This document shows, one piece after another, positions 41,791 through 50,909 of a stretch of DNA of 64,000 bases (positions are counted from its first letter, which is position 1; each line of letters opens with the position of its first letter). A model generated the notes under the pieces. The model was not told where the DNA came from, did no database searches, and saw only the letters and a list, made by a program, of their open reading frames with translations. A program made the position numbers and the translations under genes. The DNA is taken from contig NZ_LT593974.1 of the NCBI RefSeq assembly GCF_900086985.1, forward strand, positions 434,001 through 498,000, in the 5' to 3' direction. This stretch comes from Halomonas sp. HL-93 (GTDB taxonomy: Bacteria > Pseudomonadota > Gammaproteobacteria > Pseudomonadales > Halomonadaceae).

Positions 41791-42408
41791 ATGCAATCCA
41801 AAGAACACTGGGAGAAGGTCTACACCAAGAAAGCGCCCACAGAGGTCAGCTGGTTTCAGGAATATGCGGCACTTTCCGTAAAGCTTATTCGCGATGCTAC
41901 CGTTCCCGCGTCAGCATCAATAATTGACGTGGGTGGTGGTGCCTCAACGCTGGTGGATGACCTGTTAGCGCTTGATTATGAAAAGATAACCGTGCTGGAT
42001 TTATCGTCATCCGCGCTGGCCACAGCCAAAAAACGGCTTGGCAAGCGTGCATCACACGTCCTATGGCGTGAAGAAAATGTGCTGGAGGCTGAGTTTACTG
42101 AGCATGGCTATGATGTTTGGCATGATCGCGCCGTTTTCCATTTCCTGACGAGTGAAGAAGAGCGTCATCGTTATGTACAACAAGTGATGGGGGCTGTTAA
42201 ACCGGGCGGGCTTGTGATGGTGGCTACCTTTGCCGAAGATGGCCCAACTCAATGCAGTGGGCTCCCCGTGATGCGCTACAGCGCTGGCGCGTTGCACGCA
42301 GAGTTTGGTGAGCCGTTCGAGCTTATCGGTCACGAAAGAGAGTCACACCAAACGCCAGATGGCAGTGAACAAAAGTTTATATACTGTCTTTGTAAGAAAA
42401 TGAAGTAA
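41791..42408 (+). CDS. class I SAM-dependent methyltransferase
   Basis: A 205-residue methyltransferase with motif I IIDVGGGAST, the acidic VLDLSSSAL loop and DRAVFHFL. The opening HWEKVYTKKAPTEVSWFQ is typical of a small methyltransferase subfamily close to thiopurine/tellurite-type enzymes. The substrate is unknown. GGGAGAG precedes the ATG. It stands alone. Confidence 0.85.
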   Translation: MQSKEHWEKVYTKKAPTEVSWFQEYAALSVKLIRDATVPASASIIDVGGGASTLVDDLLALDYEKITVLDLSSSALATAKKRLGKRASHVLWREENVLEAEFTEHGYDVWHDRAVFHFLTSEEERHRYVQQVMGAVKPGGLVMVATFAEDGPTQCSGLPVMRYSAGALHAEFGEPFELIGHERESHQTPDGSEQKFIYCLCKKMK

Positions 42409-42511
42409 CGACGCCTTTATTTAACAGACCGTTAAAACTGTTTCAGTTCCTGCTCAACATATCCTCAACTGTTTTTGCAATATTTACATTAGTTAAACGG
42501 AGTTTGTCTCT

Positions 42512-43483
42512 GTGTTCAAAGTACCCCTGCGGCGCCATGCTCTCATTTATCGCTCGCTCGGAGCGCCGCTGGAAACATTGAAAATGGAAGCATCGGATGT
42601 TCCAGGCCTCAGTGAAGGCAAGCTCAGGGTTCGGATGTTGTGTGCCCCGGTTAATCCCTCTGATTTGATCCCCATCACCGGTGCCTATTCGCATCGTATC
42701 AAGCTGCCCGCTGTCGCCGGTTACGAAGGTGTTGGTTGTGTTATGGATGCTCCGCGAGAGTACTCCTACTTGGTCGGGAAGCGAGTGCTGCCATTGCGAG
42801 GCGATGGTACTTGGCAGACTATTTTGGACTGTGATCCAGCGCTCGCTGTGCCCGTGCCCGATACTATTTCTGACATCACCGCAGCTCGCGCTTACATTAA
42901 TCCCTTAGCCGCCCTAACCATGCTCGAAACGTGGCCTGTAAAGGGGAAGCGTGTTCTTCTCACTGGAGCCGGTTCGAACTGTGCTGAATACCTTGGAGCA
43001 TGGGCATATCAGCACGGCGCCAAGGACGTCGTTGGCATATACCGTTCCGAGAGTAGAGTTGCCCGCCTGGAAAAGCTCGGTATCAAACCGGTATCTATCC
43101 AAAATATGTCCCAGATTTCGTATGTGGCCCATGAGTCGGACATGGTGTTTGACGCCTTAGGAGGGCCGGTTGCGGCAAATATATTGCAACTAATGGTATC
43201 GGGAACGACGTTTATTGCTTATGGACTATTAACGGGGCAGGCAATTCAATTGGATTCCAAACCCCGCGCTCACTTCAGAAGGTTTCATTTGCGCGATAGT
43301 TTGGCCAGGGTTTCTGCAGAAGCTTGGCAGCATAAATTCTCGGCTATCTGGAAACTGTTAGGCCAGTCAGCGATGCCTGATTATCAAGTGCTTCCAGGTC
43401 AAAAGTGGCGACAAGCTATCGAGATGGCATTTCGCCCTAGCGCTCAGAAGGTGCTTCTGAACTTCTCCACTCTTGGGCAATGA
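42512..43483 (+). CDS. MDR family zinc-independent oxidoreductase
   Basis: A 323-residue medium-chain dehydrogenase/reductase close to the enoyl reductase (MECR/ETR) or quinone reductase branch. N-terminal GroES-like half (APVNPSDLIPITGAY and LPAVAGYEGVG) and a Rossmann half (VLLTGAGSNCAEYLGAWA). It lacks zinc cysteines. It reduces an activated double bond with NADPH (family). The GTG start has ACGGAG upstream. It has no operon partner. Confidence 0.8.
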   Translation: MFKVPLRRHALIYRSLGAPLETLKMEASDVPGLSEGKLRVRMLCAPVNPSDLIPITGAYSHRIKLPAVAGYEGVGCVMDAPREYSYLVGKRVLPLRGDGTWQTILDCDPALAVPVPDTISDITAARAYINPLAALTMLETWPVKGKRVLLTGAGSNCAEYLGAWAYQHGAKDVVGIYRSESRVARLEKLGIKPVSIQNMSQISYVAHESDMVFDALGGPVAANILQLMVSGTTFIAYGLLTGQAIQLDSKPRAHFRRFHLRDSLARVSAEAWQHKFSAIWKLLGQSAMPDYQVLPGQKWRQAIEMAFRPSAQKVLLNFSTLGQ

Positions 43484-43491
43484 GAATTGCC

Positions 43492-43896
43492 TCACGTCAA
43501 ATCCATAAACGGATTGTAGGCGACTTCCCAGTAGTGGCCTTCTGGATCGCGAAAGTAGCCGGAATAACCGCCCCAGAATACCTCTTCCGCTGGTTTGATC
43601 AGTTCAGCGCCTGCGGCAACCGCTTGTTCAAGCACCTGATCAACGGCATCTTGGTTGGCGACATTATGGGCAAGCGTCATACCGCTGAAACCGCTCGGCG
43701 CATCATCCGCGATGCCGATATCGCTGGCCAGTGCCTTACGTGGGAAAAGCGATAGCCAGGCACCTTCCGTTTTGAAAAATGCGACCTCCTCGCTATCCGT
43801 TGCGTGCTCCGGAAGGCCTAATCCATCACGGTAAAAGCGGATGGCGCGTTGCAGGTCATGCACACCCAGGGTGATCAGGCTGATTTTGGGCTTCAT
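43492..43896 (-). CDS. VOC family (glyoxalase-like) protein
   Basis: A 134-residue protein with paired beta-alpha-beta-beta-beta units (ISLITLGVHDLQRAIRFYRD and GYSGYFRDPEGHYWEVAYNP). The end-strand glutamate and early His/Glu positions can bind metal. Family roles include glyoxalase I, fosfomycin resistance and dioxygenases, and cannot be resolved here. The ATG at 43896 has TAGGAG upstream. It is last in a tag/pcs run on the minus strand. Confidence 0.85.
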   Translation of the reverse strand: MKPKISLITLGVHDLQRAIRFYRDGLGLPEHATDSEEVAFFKTEGAWLSLFPRKALASDIGIADDAPSGFSGMTLAHNVANQDAVDQVLEQAVAAGAELIKPAEEVFWGGYSGYFRDPEGHYWEVAYNPFMDLT

Positions 43897-43924
43897 GGAA
43901 GTCGCTCCTAATTCGTTAATTATG

Positions 43925-44527
43925 CTAGCTGGGCCGCTGAAACTGCTGCCGCGCCTGCTCTGCGCGTTCGCGCGTGATGCAATTAAGCGAGTGATCGTTG
44001 AGCAACCCCATGGCCTGCATAAAGGCAAAAGCGGTGGTGGGGCCGAAAAATTTCCAGCCGCGCTTTTTTAACTCTTTGGCTAGGGCAATGGATTCGGGCG
44101 AGGTGGTCTGGGTTTGGGGTGCGACTAACTCGCCAGGCTCATAGCGCCAGAAGAATGCGGCCAGCGAGCCTTCCTGCTCGACCATTTCCTGCGCGCGTCG
44201 GGCGTTGTTGATTGTCGCTTCTATTTTGCCGCGGTGGCGAATAATGCCCGCATCCTGCAATAAACGCTGCACATCGTGTTCGCAAAAACGGGCGATGTGA
44301 TGGAAGTCGAAGTGGTGAAAGGCGGCGCGAAAACTGTCGCGCTTATTGAGAATGGTGCGCCAGCTCAAGCCCGACTGAAAGCTCTCCAGGCAAAGCTTCT
44401 CGAACAACCGCTGGTCATCATCTACCGGGAAGCCCCACTCGTTATCATGATAGGGCAGAAACTCCGCTGCCCCGCCACACCATTGGCAGCGGGGATGTCC
44501 ATCGGGGGCAATAAAATCGTTGGCCAT
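43925..44527 (-). CDS. tag: DNA-3-methyladenine glycosylase I
   Basis: A 200-residue base-excision repair glycosylase. Zinc and active-site features are RCQWCGG at the N-terminus, YHDNEWGFPVDDDQRLFE, the SWRTILNKR recognition segment, and the C-terminal ND-HSLNC with the ligand His and Cys. It removes 3-methyladenine. It lies 14 bp after pcs and is probably cotranscribed with it, without functional logic. Confidence 0.92.
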   Translation of the reverse strand: MANDFIAPDGHPRCQWCGGAAEFLPYHDNEWGFPVDDDQRLFEKLCLESFQSGLSWRTILNKRDSFRAAFHHFDFHHIARFCEHDVQRLLQDAGIIRHRGKIEATINNARRAQEMVEQEGSLAAFFWRYEPGELVAPQTQTTSPESIALAKELKKRGWKFFGPTTAFAFMQAMGLLNDHSLNCITRERAEQARQQFQRPS

Positions 44528-44541
44528 CTGCTACTCGCCTA

Positions 44542-45267
44542 TTAATCGAACCATTCTTGGGCAGTACGCCATAGGCACATACCGATGAAGTAGACGGACG
44601 CAATGCCCCACCCCCACAGTGCCCAGGCCGCGTGCTCGGGGCTTGAGAGCACCAATGACGTGGCACACGCACACCACACCAGGGTGACGGCGATATTGAG
44701 CGGCATGAACAGGCGCACCCGAAACGGGTGTAAAAACTTCATCCGTGTCACGGTAAGAAGGGCCAAAAAGGTGATAGTGGCAAACGTAAGGAAGGGCGGG
44801 AAATCGAGGATATAAAAATAAGCAGCGGCGATGTTCCAGGCGGCAGGAAAGCCTACGAAGTAATTATCCTGGCTTTTCATATCGACGTTGCAGAAACAGA
44901 ACATCGATGACAGTAAAATGATGAAGACTGATATCAGTCCTAAATAAGGTGGCAACTCAATAAAGAAGTAGATAAACAGAGCGGGGATAAAGGCCCAGGT
45001 CAGATAATCGATGACCATGTCGAGCGTCGAGCCATCAAAATGGGGCAGTATGGCTTTCACTTCATACTTGCGCGCCAGGGTGCCATCCACGGCATCGACC
45101 ATCATCGCAGCCCCCAGCCAGAGCAGACAGGCAACGGGATTATTGTCGACCAGGGCGAGCAGCGCCATGGTGCCGAGCAGCACGCCACTGGCGGTGAATA
45201 CGTGTACGCTCCATGCCTTCCATATCGAGGCGCGGGAGTCTGCAGGCGAAGAAAGCGATTGAACCAC
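44542..45267 (-). CDS. pcs: phosphatidylcholine synthase
   Basis: A 241-residue inner-membrane CDP-alcohol phosphatidyltransferase with about 7-8 transmembrane helices. The catalytic motif DAVDGTLARKYEV followed by FDGSTLDMVIDYLTW gives the DG-x2-AR-x(n)-G-x3-D-x3-D pattern. Pcs joins choline directly to CDP-diacylglycerol to make phosphatidylcholine. The architecture and length match Pcs of rhizobia and pseudomonads rather than phosphatidylserine or PG synthase. The start is GTG. Confidence 0.85.
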   Translation of the reverse strand: MVQSLSSPADSRASIWKAWSVHVFTASGVLLGTMALLALVDNNPVACLLWLGAAMMVDAVDGTLARKYEVKAILPHFDGSTLDMVIDYLTWAFIPALFIYFFIELPPYLGLISVFIILLSSMFCFCNVDMKSQDNYFVGFPAAWNIAAAYFYILDFPPFLTFATITFLALLTVTRMKFLHPFRVRLFMPLNIAVTLVWCACATSLVLSSPEHAAWALWGWGIASVYFIGMCLWRTAQEWFD

Positions 45268-45378
45268 GTTAACCCCATTGGGAACGTGTGTCCCCTTTGC
45301 GTTTGGTTGATAGATAAGCCTGTAAAGAACGATACACTACTACAGGACGGCACCCAGAGAACATGCTGGCCTGTCATC

Positions 45379-45403
45379 CCTTGCTATATAGTCTAGTGCA
45401 AGG
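45379..45403 (+). promoter_or_regulatory. promoter/dyad upstream of the GNAT gene
   Basis: CCTTGC (45379-45384) and GCAAGG (45398-45403) are inverted around TATATAGT, a good -10. The TATATAGTCTAG core is identical to that in the AbiEi copy A promoter. It may be an operator or chance. Confidence 0.3.
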
Positions 45404-45427
45404 CCAAACGTATGAAGGAGATTGCTG

Positions 45428-45877
45428 ATGAAGAGGGTACGCACGGCCACTGTTGGTGACCTTGAGGCCTTAACCGAGCTTTTGGATGGCTACCGTCGGT
45501 TTTATGCGCAGCCGAGCGATAGGCAAGCCGCGCGTGATTTTCTGCGTCAGCGTTTTGGTCAGGCAGATTCGCGCATCCTAGTCAGTGAAGACGCTGAAGG
45601 GGCGCTCACCGGCTTTGTTCAGCTTTACCCTGGGGTTTCCACAGTGGGCTTGAATGCCCGCTGGACCTTAAACGACCTGTTTGTGCTGCCGGAATGCCGT
45701 GAAAAGGGCACCGGTAGGGCCTTAATGGAAGCCGCCACAAAGCTAGCTCGCGAGCACGGCGTTGCACGTTTGATACTCATGACGCAGGTCGAAAATGCGC
45801 GTGCCCAGCACCTTTATGAATCCCTGGGTTGGCAGCGCAACACGGCGTTTTATGGGTATCTATTGGATCTTAAGTAG
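45428..45877 (+). CDS. GNAT family acetyltransferase
   Basis: A 149-residue N-acetyltransferase. The acetyl-CoA pocket is in LPECREKGTGRALMEAA, preceded by LNDLFV and followed by NARAQHLYESLGW. The acceptor substrate is unknown. The ATG at 45428 has GAAGGAG 7 nt upstream, better than the TTG at 45422. It is a single gene facing ybaK. Confidence 0.85.
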   Translation: MKRVRTATVGDLEALTELLDGYRRFYAQPSDRQAARDFLRQRFGQADSRILVSEDAEGALTGFVQLYPGVSTVGLNARWTLNDLFVLPECREKGTGRALMEAATKLAREHGVARLILMTQVENARAQHLYESLGWQRNTAFYGYLLDLK

Positions 45878-45900
45878 GCGCTAAGAAGTGAGGTCGGCGG

Positions 45901-46377
45901 TTAGCTGACCTTCTCCGGCAGCTTACATACATCCAACCACTGCGCGCCGACCAGCTCGGCCAGACGCTTGGGGCTCAGGCGCACGGCGCTGTTGGGCGAG
46001 CCGGCGGCGGGCAACACTTCGTCATAAGCGTGGAGCGACTCGTCGCAGTACACCGGCAGATTGGTGGCAAGGCCAAACGGGCAGACGCCGCCCACCGGGT
46101 GGCTGGTGAGCTCCATCACCGTCTCGGCGTCGAGCATCTTGGCCTTGCCGCCAAAGGTAACGCGAATCTTACGGTTGTCGATACGCGCGTTGCCGCTGGC
46201 CACGATCAGCAGCGGTTTTTCACCGACCTTGAACGCCAGGGTTTTGGCGATCTGCCCGGGTGCCACGCCGTGGGCCTCGGCGGCCAGCGCTACCGTGGCG
46301 GTGCTGGTTTCAAGTGCCTCGATGGTGATATCCGGCGCGTGCTCGGCAAGAAACTGGCGAACGGTCTCGACGCTCAT
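45901..46377 (-). CDS. YbaK/EbsC family aminoacyl-tRNA deacylase
   Basis: A 158-residue trans-editing protein. It has the IAKTLAFKVGEKPLLIVASG core with the conserved lysine and the GGVCPFGLATNLPVYCDESL segment. Members deacylate mischarged tRNAs such as Cys- or Ala-tRNA-Pro. It is closer to the short ProXp/YbaK-like group than to ProRS-inserted domains. It has no operon partner. Confidence 0.87.
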   Translation of the reverse strand: MSVETVRQFLAEHAPDITIEALETSTATVALAAEAHGVAPGQIAKTLAFKVGEKPLLIVASGNARIDNRKIRVTFGGKAKMLDAETVMELTSHPVGGVCPFGLATNLPVYCDESLHAYDEVLPAAGSPNSAVRLSPKRLAELVGAQWLDVCKLPEKVS

Positions 46378-46429
46378 CGTGAAATCCCTTTATTGACTGA
46401 GTGGTTAGCGTAACGCGCTTTTGGCTGAA

Positions 46430-47683
46430 TCAGCCAATCCAAGGCGGTGTGGTGATCGTTGCGGGCTCGCGCTGCATGATGACCTCGCCGTGGCGAACCG
46501 AAAGGAGCACTTCCCCCTGGGTACGCAATACGCTGTAGTCATCCTCGCCGTCCAGCAGGTTGAAGCTGGCGGGCTTGCCTACCTCAATGCCGTAACGGCC
46601 TTCAATATTAAGCGTGCGCGCGCTGTTATCGGTAATTAGTGAAAGCGACTGGCTGAAGTCCTGGTAGCCCATCATGTGGCAGATATGCAGGCCAAAATCC
46701 AGCGTGCGCAATAGCTTGCCGTTGCCCAGCGAGTACCAGGGGTCGACGATGGAGTCCTGGGCCAGGCACACGTTGATGCCCGCTTCGTTGAGTTCCTTCA
46801 CCCGGGTCACGCCGCGGCGTTTGGGGTAGCTGTCGAACCGCCCCTGCAGATGAATGCTTTCGGTAGGGCAGGAGACAAAGTTGATGCCCGAGCGCTTGAG
46901 CAGTAGAAACAGCTTGGAGCAGTAGGCGTTATCGTAAGAGTGCATGGCCGTGGTGTGGCTGGCGGTAACGCGGCTACCGAGGTCATGCGTCAGCGCTTCA
47001 TGGGCCAGCACTTCAAGAAAGCGTGAGTTGGGGTCGTCGATCTCGTCGCAGTGGACGTCCACCAGCCGATCGTATTTGATCGCCAGTTCGATCACCTGCT
47101 TCATGGAGGCCACCCCCAGCTCGCGGGTGTATTCAAAATGAGGAATGCCGCCGACCACATCGGCACCGATCTCAAGCGCTTCTTCCAGCAGTTTGTCACC
47201 GCCGGGGTAGGAGAGCAGGCCGTCCTGCGGAAAGGCCACCACCTGGATGTCGATTTTATCTTTCAGCTCGTCGCGCAAGGCGCACAGCGTTTTGATGCCG
47301 ACGAGGCTGGGGTCGCTGGTATCGGCGTGGGTGCGCACAAATTGCACGCCGTTACTGATCAGCAAGTTCAGTGTTTTCAGCGCACGCTCGCGAATGTCGG
47401 CCTCCGACAGCATGGGTTTGCGCTCCCCCCAACGTTCAATGCCTTCGAACAGCGTGCCGCTCTGGTTCCAGTTGGGCTCACCCGCCGTCAGCGCCGCATC
47501 CAGGTGGATATGGGGCTCGATGAAGGGGGCACACAGCAGTTTGCCGCCCGCGTCGATCTGCCCTTCGCTGGGTTTTTGCGGCGCATCCTGAACGGTAATG
47601 GCGCTGATGATGCCATCTTCTATCTCGAGGCGATAAAGCGCCGGGAGTTGGCGCAAACGGGCGTTGATGATCTGCATGCTCAT
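46430..47683 (-). CDS. codA: cytosine deaminase
   Basis: A 417-residue amidohydrolase-fold enzyme converting cytosine to uracil and ammonia. Metal and catalytic residues are in FIEPHIHLDAAL, VDVHCDEIDD, SHTTAMHSY and CLAQDSIVDPWY, the last diagnostic for CodA. It lies 16 bp after codB in a codBA operon. Its product uracil feeds the preTA-hydA-ureidopropionase route encoded 9 kb downstream. Confidence 0.93.
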   Translation of the reverse strand: MSMQIINARLRQLPALYRLEIEDGIISAITVQDAPQKPSEGQIDAGGKLLCAPFIEPHIHLDAALTAGEPNWNQSGTLFEGIERWGERKPMLSEADIRERALKTLNLLISNGVQFVRTHADTSDPSLVGIKTLCALRDELKDKIDIQVVAFPQDGLLSYPGGDKLLEEALEIGADVVGGIPHFEYTRELGVASMKQVIELAIKYDRLVDVHCDEIDDPNSRFLEVLAHEALTHDLGSRVTASHTTAMHSYDNAYCSKLFLLLKRSGINFVSCPTESIHLQGRFDSYPKRRGVTRVKELNEAGINVCLAQDSIVDPWYSLGNGKLLRTLDFGLHICHMMGYQDFSQSLSLITDNSARTLNIEGRYGIEVGKPASFNLLDGEDDYSVLRTQGEVLLSVRHGEVIMQREPATITTPPWIG

Positions 47684-47699
47684 ATAAAAAACGGCTCAC

Positions 47700-48965
47700 T
47701 TATTGCTTGGCGGTCGAAGGAAGGCTATCGCCAAGCGTAGCGTGATTTACGCGCAGCAGCACGGCATAGCTGCCGGCGGCCACGGCCACCCCGACAAGCG
47801 GCGGCAGCAACGGCGAGAAGTAGGCAGCCCCGGCGCCCAGCGCATAGGCCGCCAAACCCCGGCGGTTGAAGTCGGGCAGTTGGGCGGTATCCAGGGCGGG
47901 ATAGCGACCTTTATGTTTGAGCCAGAAGTCCGCCATGATCACCCCGCCCATGGGCGGAATAAAAGTGCCCAACAGCACCAGGAAGGGAATCAGCAGGTTA
48001 TACATGCCGCCGACCGCCAGCACGGTGCCAATTGCCGCACCGCCCACGGTGACCAGGCGGCGTTTTTCGGTGCGCAGCAAATTGCAGCCCGCCACGGCGA
48101 AGTTGTAGATGGTGTTGTCCTGGGTGGTCCAGATGTTCAGAAACAGCATCAGCACGGCGATGGTGACAAAGCCCTGGGCGATCAGCACATCGACGATATC
48201 CGCCTGCTGATAGATCATGGTGCCCAGCGCGCCGGTCAGCACCATCAAACCGTTGCCTAAAAAGAAGGCCGCCATGGTGGCGATGACCGCAATTTTGGGT
48301 GTCTTGGCGAAGCGGCTCCAGTTGGTCGCCTGGGTGCCGCCGCTGATAAAAGTACCAATGATGACGGTAACCGCCGCCGCCACGCTCATGCTCTCCGTAG
48401 GCGTTTGCTGGCTTAGCCCTGTAAAGCCGCGCACATCCACCAGCCCGGTAAACAGGCTGATGAGGATAAACAGCATCATGGCGGGGACGGCAAAGCGCGA
48501 AAGCCAGTCCATTCCCTTATAGCCGATCATGGCGGTCACGCAGAAACCCAACCCAAACAGCACCATTAAGGGGATTTCCAGCCATTCAGGCATCCCGGTG
48601 GTGCGAACCAGTACCAAGGCAATCGTTGCCGTGCCCCAGGCGTACCAGCCGATCTGGGTAAAGCCCAGGATAAAATCAGACAGCTTGCTGCCCTTTTCAC
48701 CAAAGCAGAAGCGCCCCATCAGCACGGACGTAAGCCCGCTTTTACATGCAATGTAGGCCAGGGCCGCCGCATAAGCGCCGAGCAAAAAATTGCCCAGCAC
48801 AATGACCCACAACAGCTGGCCAATGGAGAAGGCTTGGCCCAAGGTGCCACCCGCCCACATGGTGGCGGTGAAGAACGTAAAGCCAAGTAGCACGGCAGAC
48901 GTGGAAAGCAGGCCCTTGCGGGCGTTGAAAGGCACTTCCGTTAATGGGTAGTCAGAGGGGTGCAT
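47700..48965 (-). CDS. codB: cytosine permease (NCS1 family)
   Basis: A 421-residue inner-membrane NCS1 transporter with 12 hydrophobic segments (TATMWAGGTLGQAFSIGQLL in TM1, LGFTQIGWYAWGTATIAL in TM3). CodB imports cytosine with a cation. The ATG at 48965 follows GGAG; the longer frame to 49028 has no matching N-terminus. It is first in codBA, 66 bp from the TetR stop. Confidence 0.9.
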   Translation of the reverse strand: MHPSDYPLTEVPFNARKGLLSTSAVLLGFTFFTATMWAGGTLGQAFSIGQLLWVIVLGNFLLGAYAAALAYIACKSGLTSVLMGRFCFGEKGSKLSDFILGFTQIGWYAWGTATIALVLVRTTGMPEWLEIPLMVLFGLGFCVTAMIGYKGMDWLSRFAVPAMMLFILISLFTGLVDVRGFTGLSQQTPTESMSVAAAVTVIIGTFISGGTQATNWSRFAKTPKIAVIATMAAFFLGNGLMVLTGALGTMIYQQADIVDVLIAQGFVTIAVLMLFLNIWTTQDNTIYNFAVAGCNLLRTEKRRLVTVGGAAIGTVLAVGGMYNLLIPFLVLLGTFIPPMGGVIMADFWLKHKGRYPALDTAQLPDFNRRGLAAYALGAGAAYFSPLLPPLVGVAVAAGSYAVLLRVNHATLGDSLPSTAKQ

Positions 48966-49031
48966 GGCAGGCTCCAGGAAAAAGACATTCACCCAGTATA
49001 GGAAGCAAGCCGTGTGCCAGTGTGGCAAATA

Positions 49032-49655
49032 TTAGCGCTTCTGCTCTACCAACAGCCCGCGCATCAGCGTTTCGACAATACTGTCGCGGTCATCATCCAG
49101 CGAATACTGGTGGGTGTCTTGCAGCCAATCAAAGCAGGTGCCGATCAAAAAACCGTGAAACTGGCGGCGGGCGCTTGCGGGCGTCAGGTCGGCGCGTAGC
49201 TGGCCGTGGTGCTGGACCTGTTCGAAAAGCTGCTCGACCCGGGCTTCGGCATGCTCTGAAAGCCGTGTGATCATGCAGATCCGCGGGTGCTCGTCTTCCA
49301 GCTTCTCGCAGCGGTGCAGCACAATGGTGGCCGCGCGCTGTAGGGAAATATCGTGACAGATGCCCGCCAGCGAGCGCTGGGCAATGTTACGCAAACAATC
49401 CACCGGCGTCATGCCAAGTTGGTGCACGGCGTCGTCGACAATTTCATCCAGCGGAATACGCACGCGTTCAAGCAGCGCATCAAACAATGCCGCCTTGTCC
49501 TCAAAGTGCCAATAGATCGCCCCGCGGGTCACACCCGCCGCCTGGGCAATATGTGCCAGAGTGGTGCGGGCAACCCCTTGGGCGAGAAAGGTGGTTTCTG
49601 CCGCGTCCAGAATGGTTTCCCGTGTGCGTTCGGCGTCGGCCTTGCGGCGAGTCAT
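49032..49655 (-). CDS. TetR/AcrR regulator of the RND pump
   Basis: A 207-residue TetR protein of the AcrR/TtgR class. N-terminal TRRKADAERTRETILDAAE and the HTH IAQAAGVTRGAIYWHFEDKA (about 30-55). The ligand domain is unassigned. The start MTRRKADA at 49655 matches the family; an upstream extension to 49748 does not and would run through the operator. It is divergent from the efflux genes, with a perfect palindrome between. It is probably a drug-induced repressor. Confidence 0.88.
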   Translation of the reverse strand: MTRRKADAERTRETILDAAETTFLAQGVARTTLAHIAQAAGVTRGAIYWHFEDKAALFDALLERVRIPLDEIVDDAVHQLGMTPVDCLRNIAQRSLAGICHDISLQRAATIVLHRCEKLEDEHPRICMITRLSEHAEARVEQLFEQVQHHGQLRADLTPASARRQFHGFLIGTCFDWLQDTHQYSLDDDRDSIVETLMRGLLVEQKR

Positions 49656-49738
49656 GGCGGCTCCTGAATGAATGCGTTGTAATATTCTGGCATTGATGGA
49701 TAGCAAAGTCGCCAGTAGGTGATTAGTATACACATAAC

Positions 49739-49756
49739 TGACATTCATGAATGTCA
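49739..49756. promoter_or_regulatory. perfect 18-bp palindrome, pump operator
   Basis: TGACATTCATGAATGTCA is fully symmetric and sits between the TetR gene and the efflux operon, flanked by TATACACATAAC on the left. This is the expected place and size of an AcrR/TtgR-type operator. Confidence 0.7.
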
Positions 49757-49813
49757 GTGAATGAAGCCTACTTCCGTTATCTACTCTGGATGGCCGTTGC
49801 CAAGGAGCTTACC

Positions 49814-50908
49814 GTGCCCGTTACCCTCATTCGTTTATTGCCAGGGCTGCTGGTGCTATTGGCCCTGGCAGGCTGCGAGCCGTCTCAGGCAGAATCAGAA
49901 AGCACCGTACACCCGGTCAAGCTGTTAACGCTGGAGTCGGCCAACGCCGCGGCACAGCGACAGTTTCCGGGGCGAGTCGAGGCCACTACGCGCAGCAACT
50001 TATCGTTTCGTATGGCGGGGGAGTTGATTGAGCTTAACGTTAGCCCCGGCCAAAAGGTCTCCGAAGGAGAGGTAATCGCACAAATCGATAATCGCGACGC
50101 GCAAAGTGAGCTGGAAAGCGCGCGTTCGCGGCTGGAGCTTGCCGACGCAACCCTTGAGCGAATGCGCTATACCCTGGAGCGTGGTGCGGTCAGCCAGGCC
50201 CAGTTTGATGAAGCCGAAAGCGAAGCGCGGGCGGCGCGGTCAACCTTTGAGCAGGCCGAAGAACAGCTCACCCACACGCAACTGCGCGCGCCCTACGACG
50301 GGGTGATCGCCCAGGTGCCGGTGGATAACCGCCAGATTGTCCAGGTGCAGGAAACCGTCGCGGTCATCCAGCAGCCGGGGCAGTTGGACGTGGTGTTTCA
50401 CCTGCCGGAGCAGATCGTTCAGCGCATGCCGCGTGGCGACGATCAGCCCTTTGGCGACGAACTGGCCTTCGAAGTCCGTTTTGGTAACAGCGATAAGCCC
50501 TACCTGGCCCAGCTTGCGTCTTACACCACCCAGGCCAGTGAGCAAAGTTTGGCCTATGAGGTCACGCTGACGTTACCCCAGCCTGACGATATCACCCTGC
50601 TCGATGGTATGAGCGCCAACGTGCGCCTGGATTTGAGTAGTTTGCAGTCCGATCAAACAGCGCCGCTTTGGCACCTTCCCCCGGACGCCGTCAGCTATTC
50701 AGGCGATGACCCTGACCAGGCCCAGGTATGGCGGTTCAGTGAGCCAGACCGCGTTGAGGCGGTGACCGTCGAGGTGGGCCGATTGACGTCAAACGGGCTG
50801 GAAGTCAGCGGAGAGTTGGCCGCCGATGAACGCATTGTGGCCGCTGGCGCACACCGGCTGAAGGCCGATATGCGTGTAACCCCATGGGAAAAAGAGCAGG
50901 GGCTATAA
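49814..50908 (+). CDS. RND efflux periplasmic adaptor lipoprotein
   Basis: A 364-residue membrane fusion protein. A lipoprotein signal (LLVLLALAGC, cysteine near residue 20) anchors it to the inner membrane. It has barrel-sandwich halves (NLSFRMAGELIELNVSPGQKV and LRAPYDGVIAQV), an intervening alpha-hairpin with coiled-coil character (about 75-140), then beta-barrel and proximal domains. The GTG at 49814 has AAGGAG 6 nt away. It couples to the RND pump one base downstream. Confidence 0.88.
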   Translation: MPVTLIRLLPGLLVLLALAGCEPSQAESESTVHPVKLLTLESANAAAQRQFPGRVEATTRSNLSFRMAGELIELNVSPGQKVSEGEVIAQIDNRDAQSELESARSRLELADATLERMRYTLERGAVSQAQFDEAESEARAARSTFEQAEEQLTHTQLRAPYDGVIAQVPVDNRQIVQVQETVAVIQQPGQLDVVFHLPEQIVQRMPRGDDQPFGDELAFEVRFGNSDKPYLAQLASYTTQASEQSLAYEVTLTLPQPDDITLLDGMSANVRLDLSSLQSDQTAPLWHLPPDAVSYSGDDPDQAQVWRFSEPDRVEAVTVEVGRLTSNGLEVSGELAADERIVAAGAHRLKADMRVTPWEKEQGL

Positions 50909-50909
50909 C

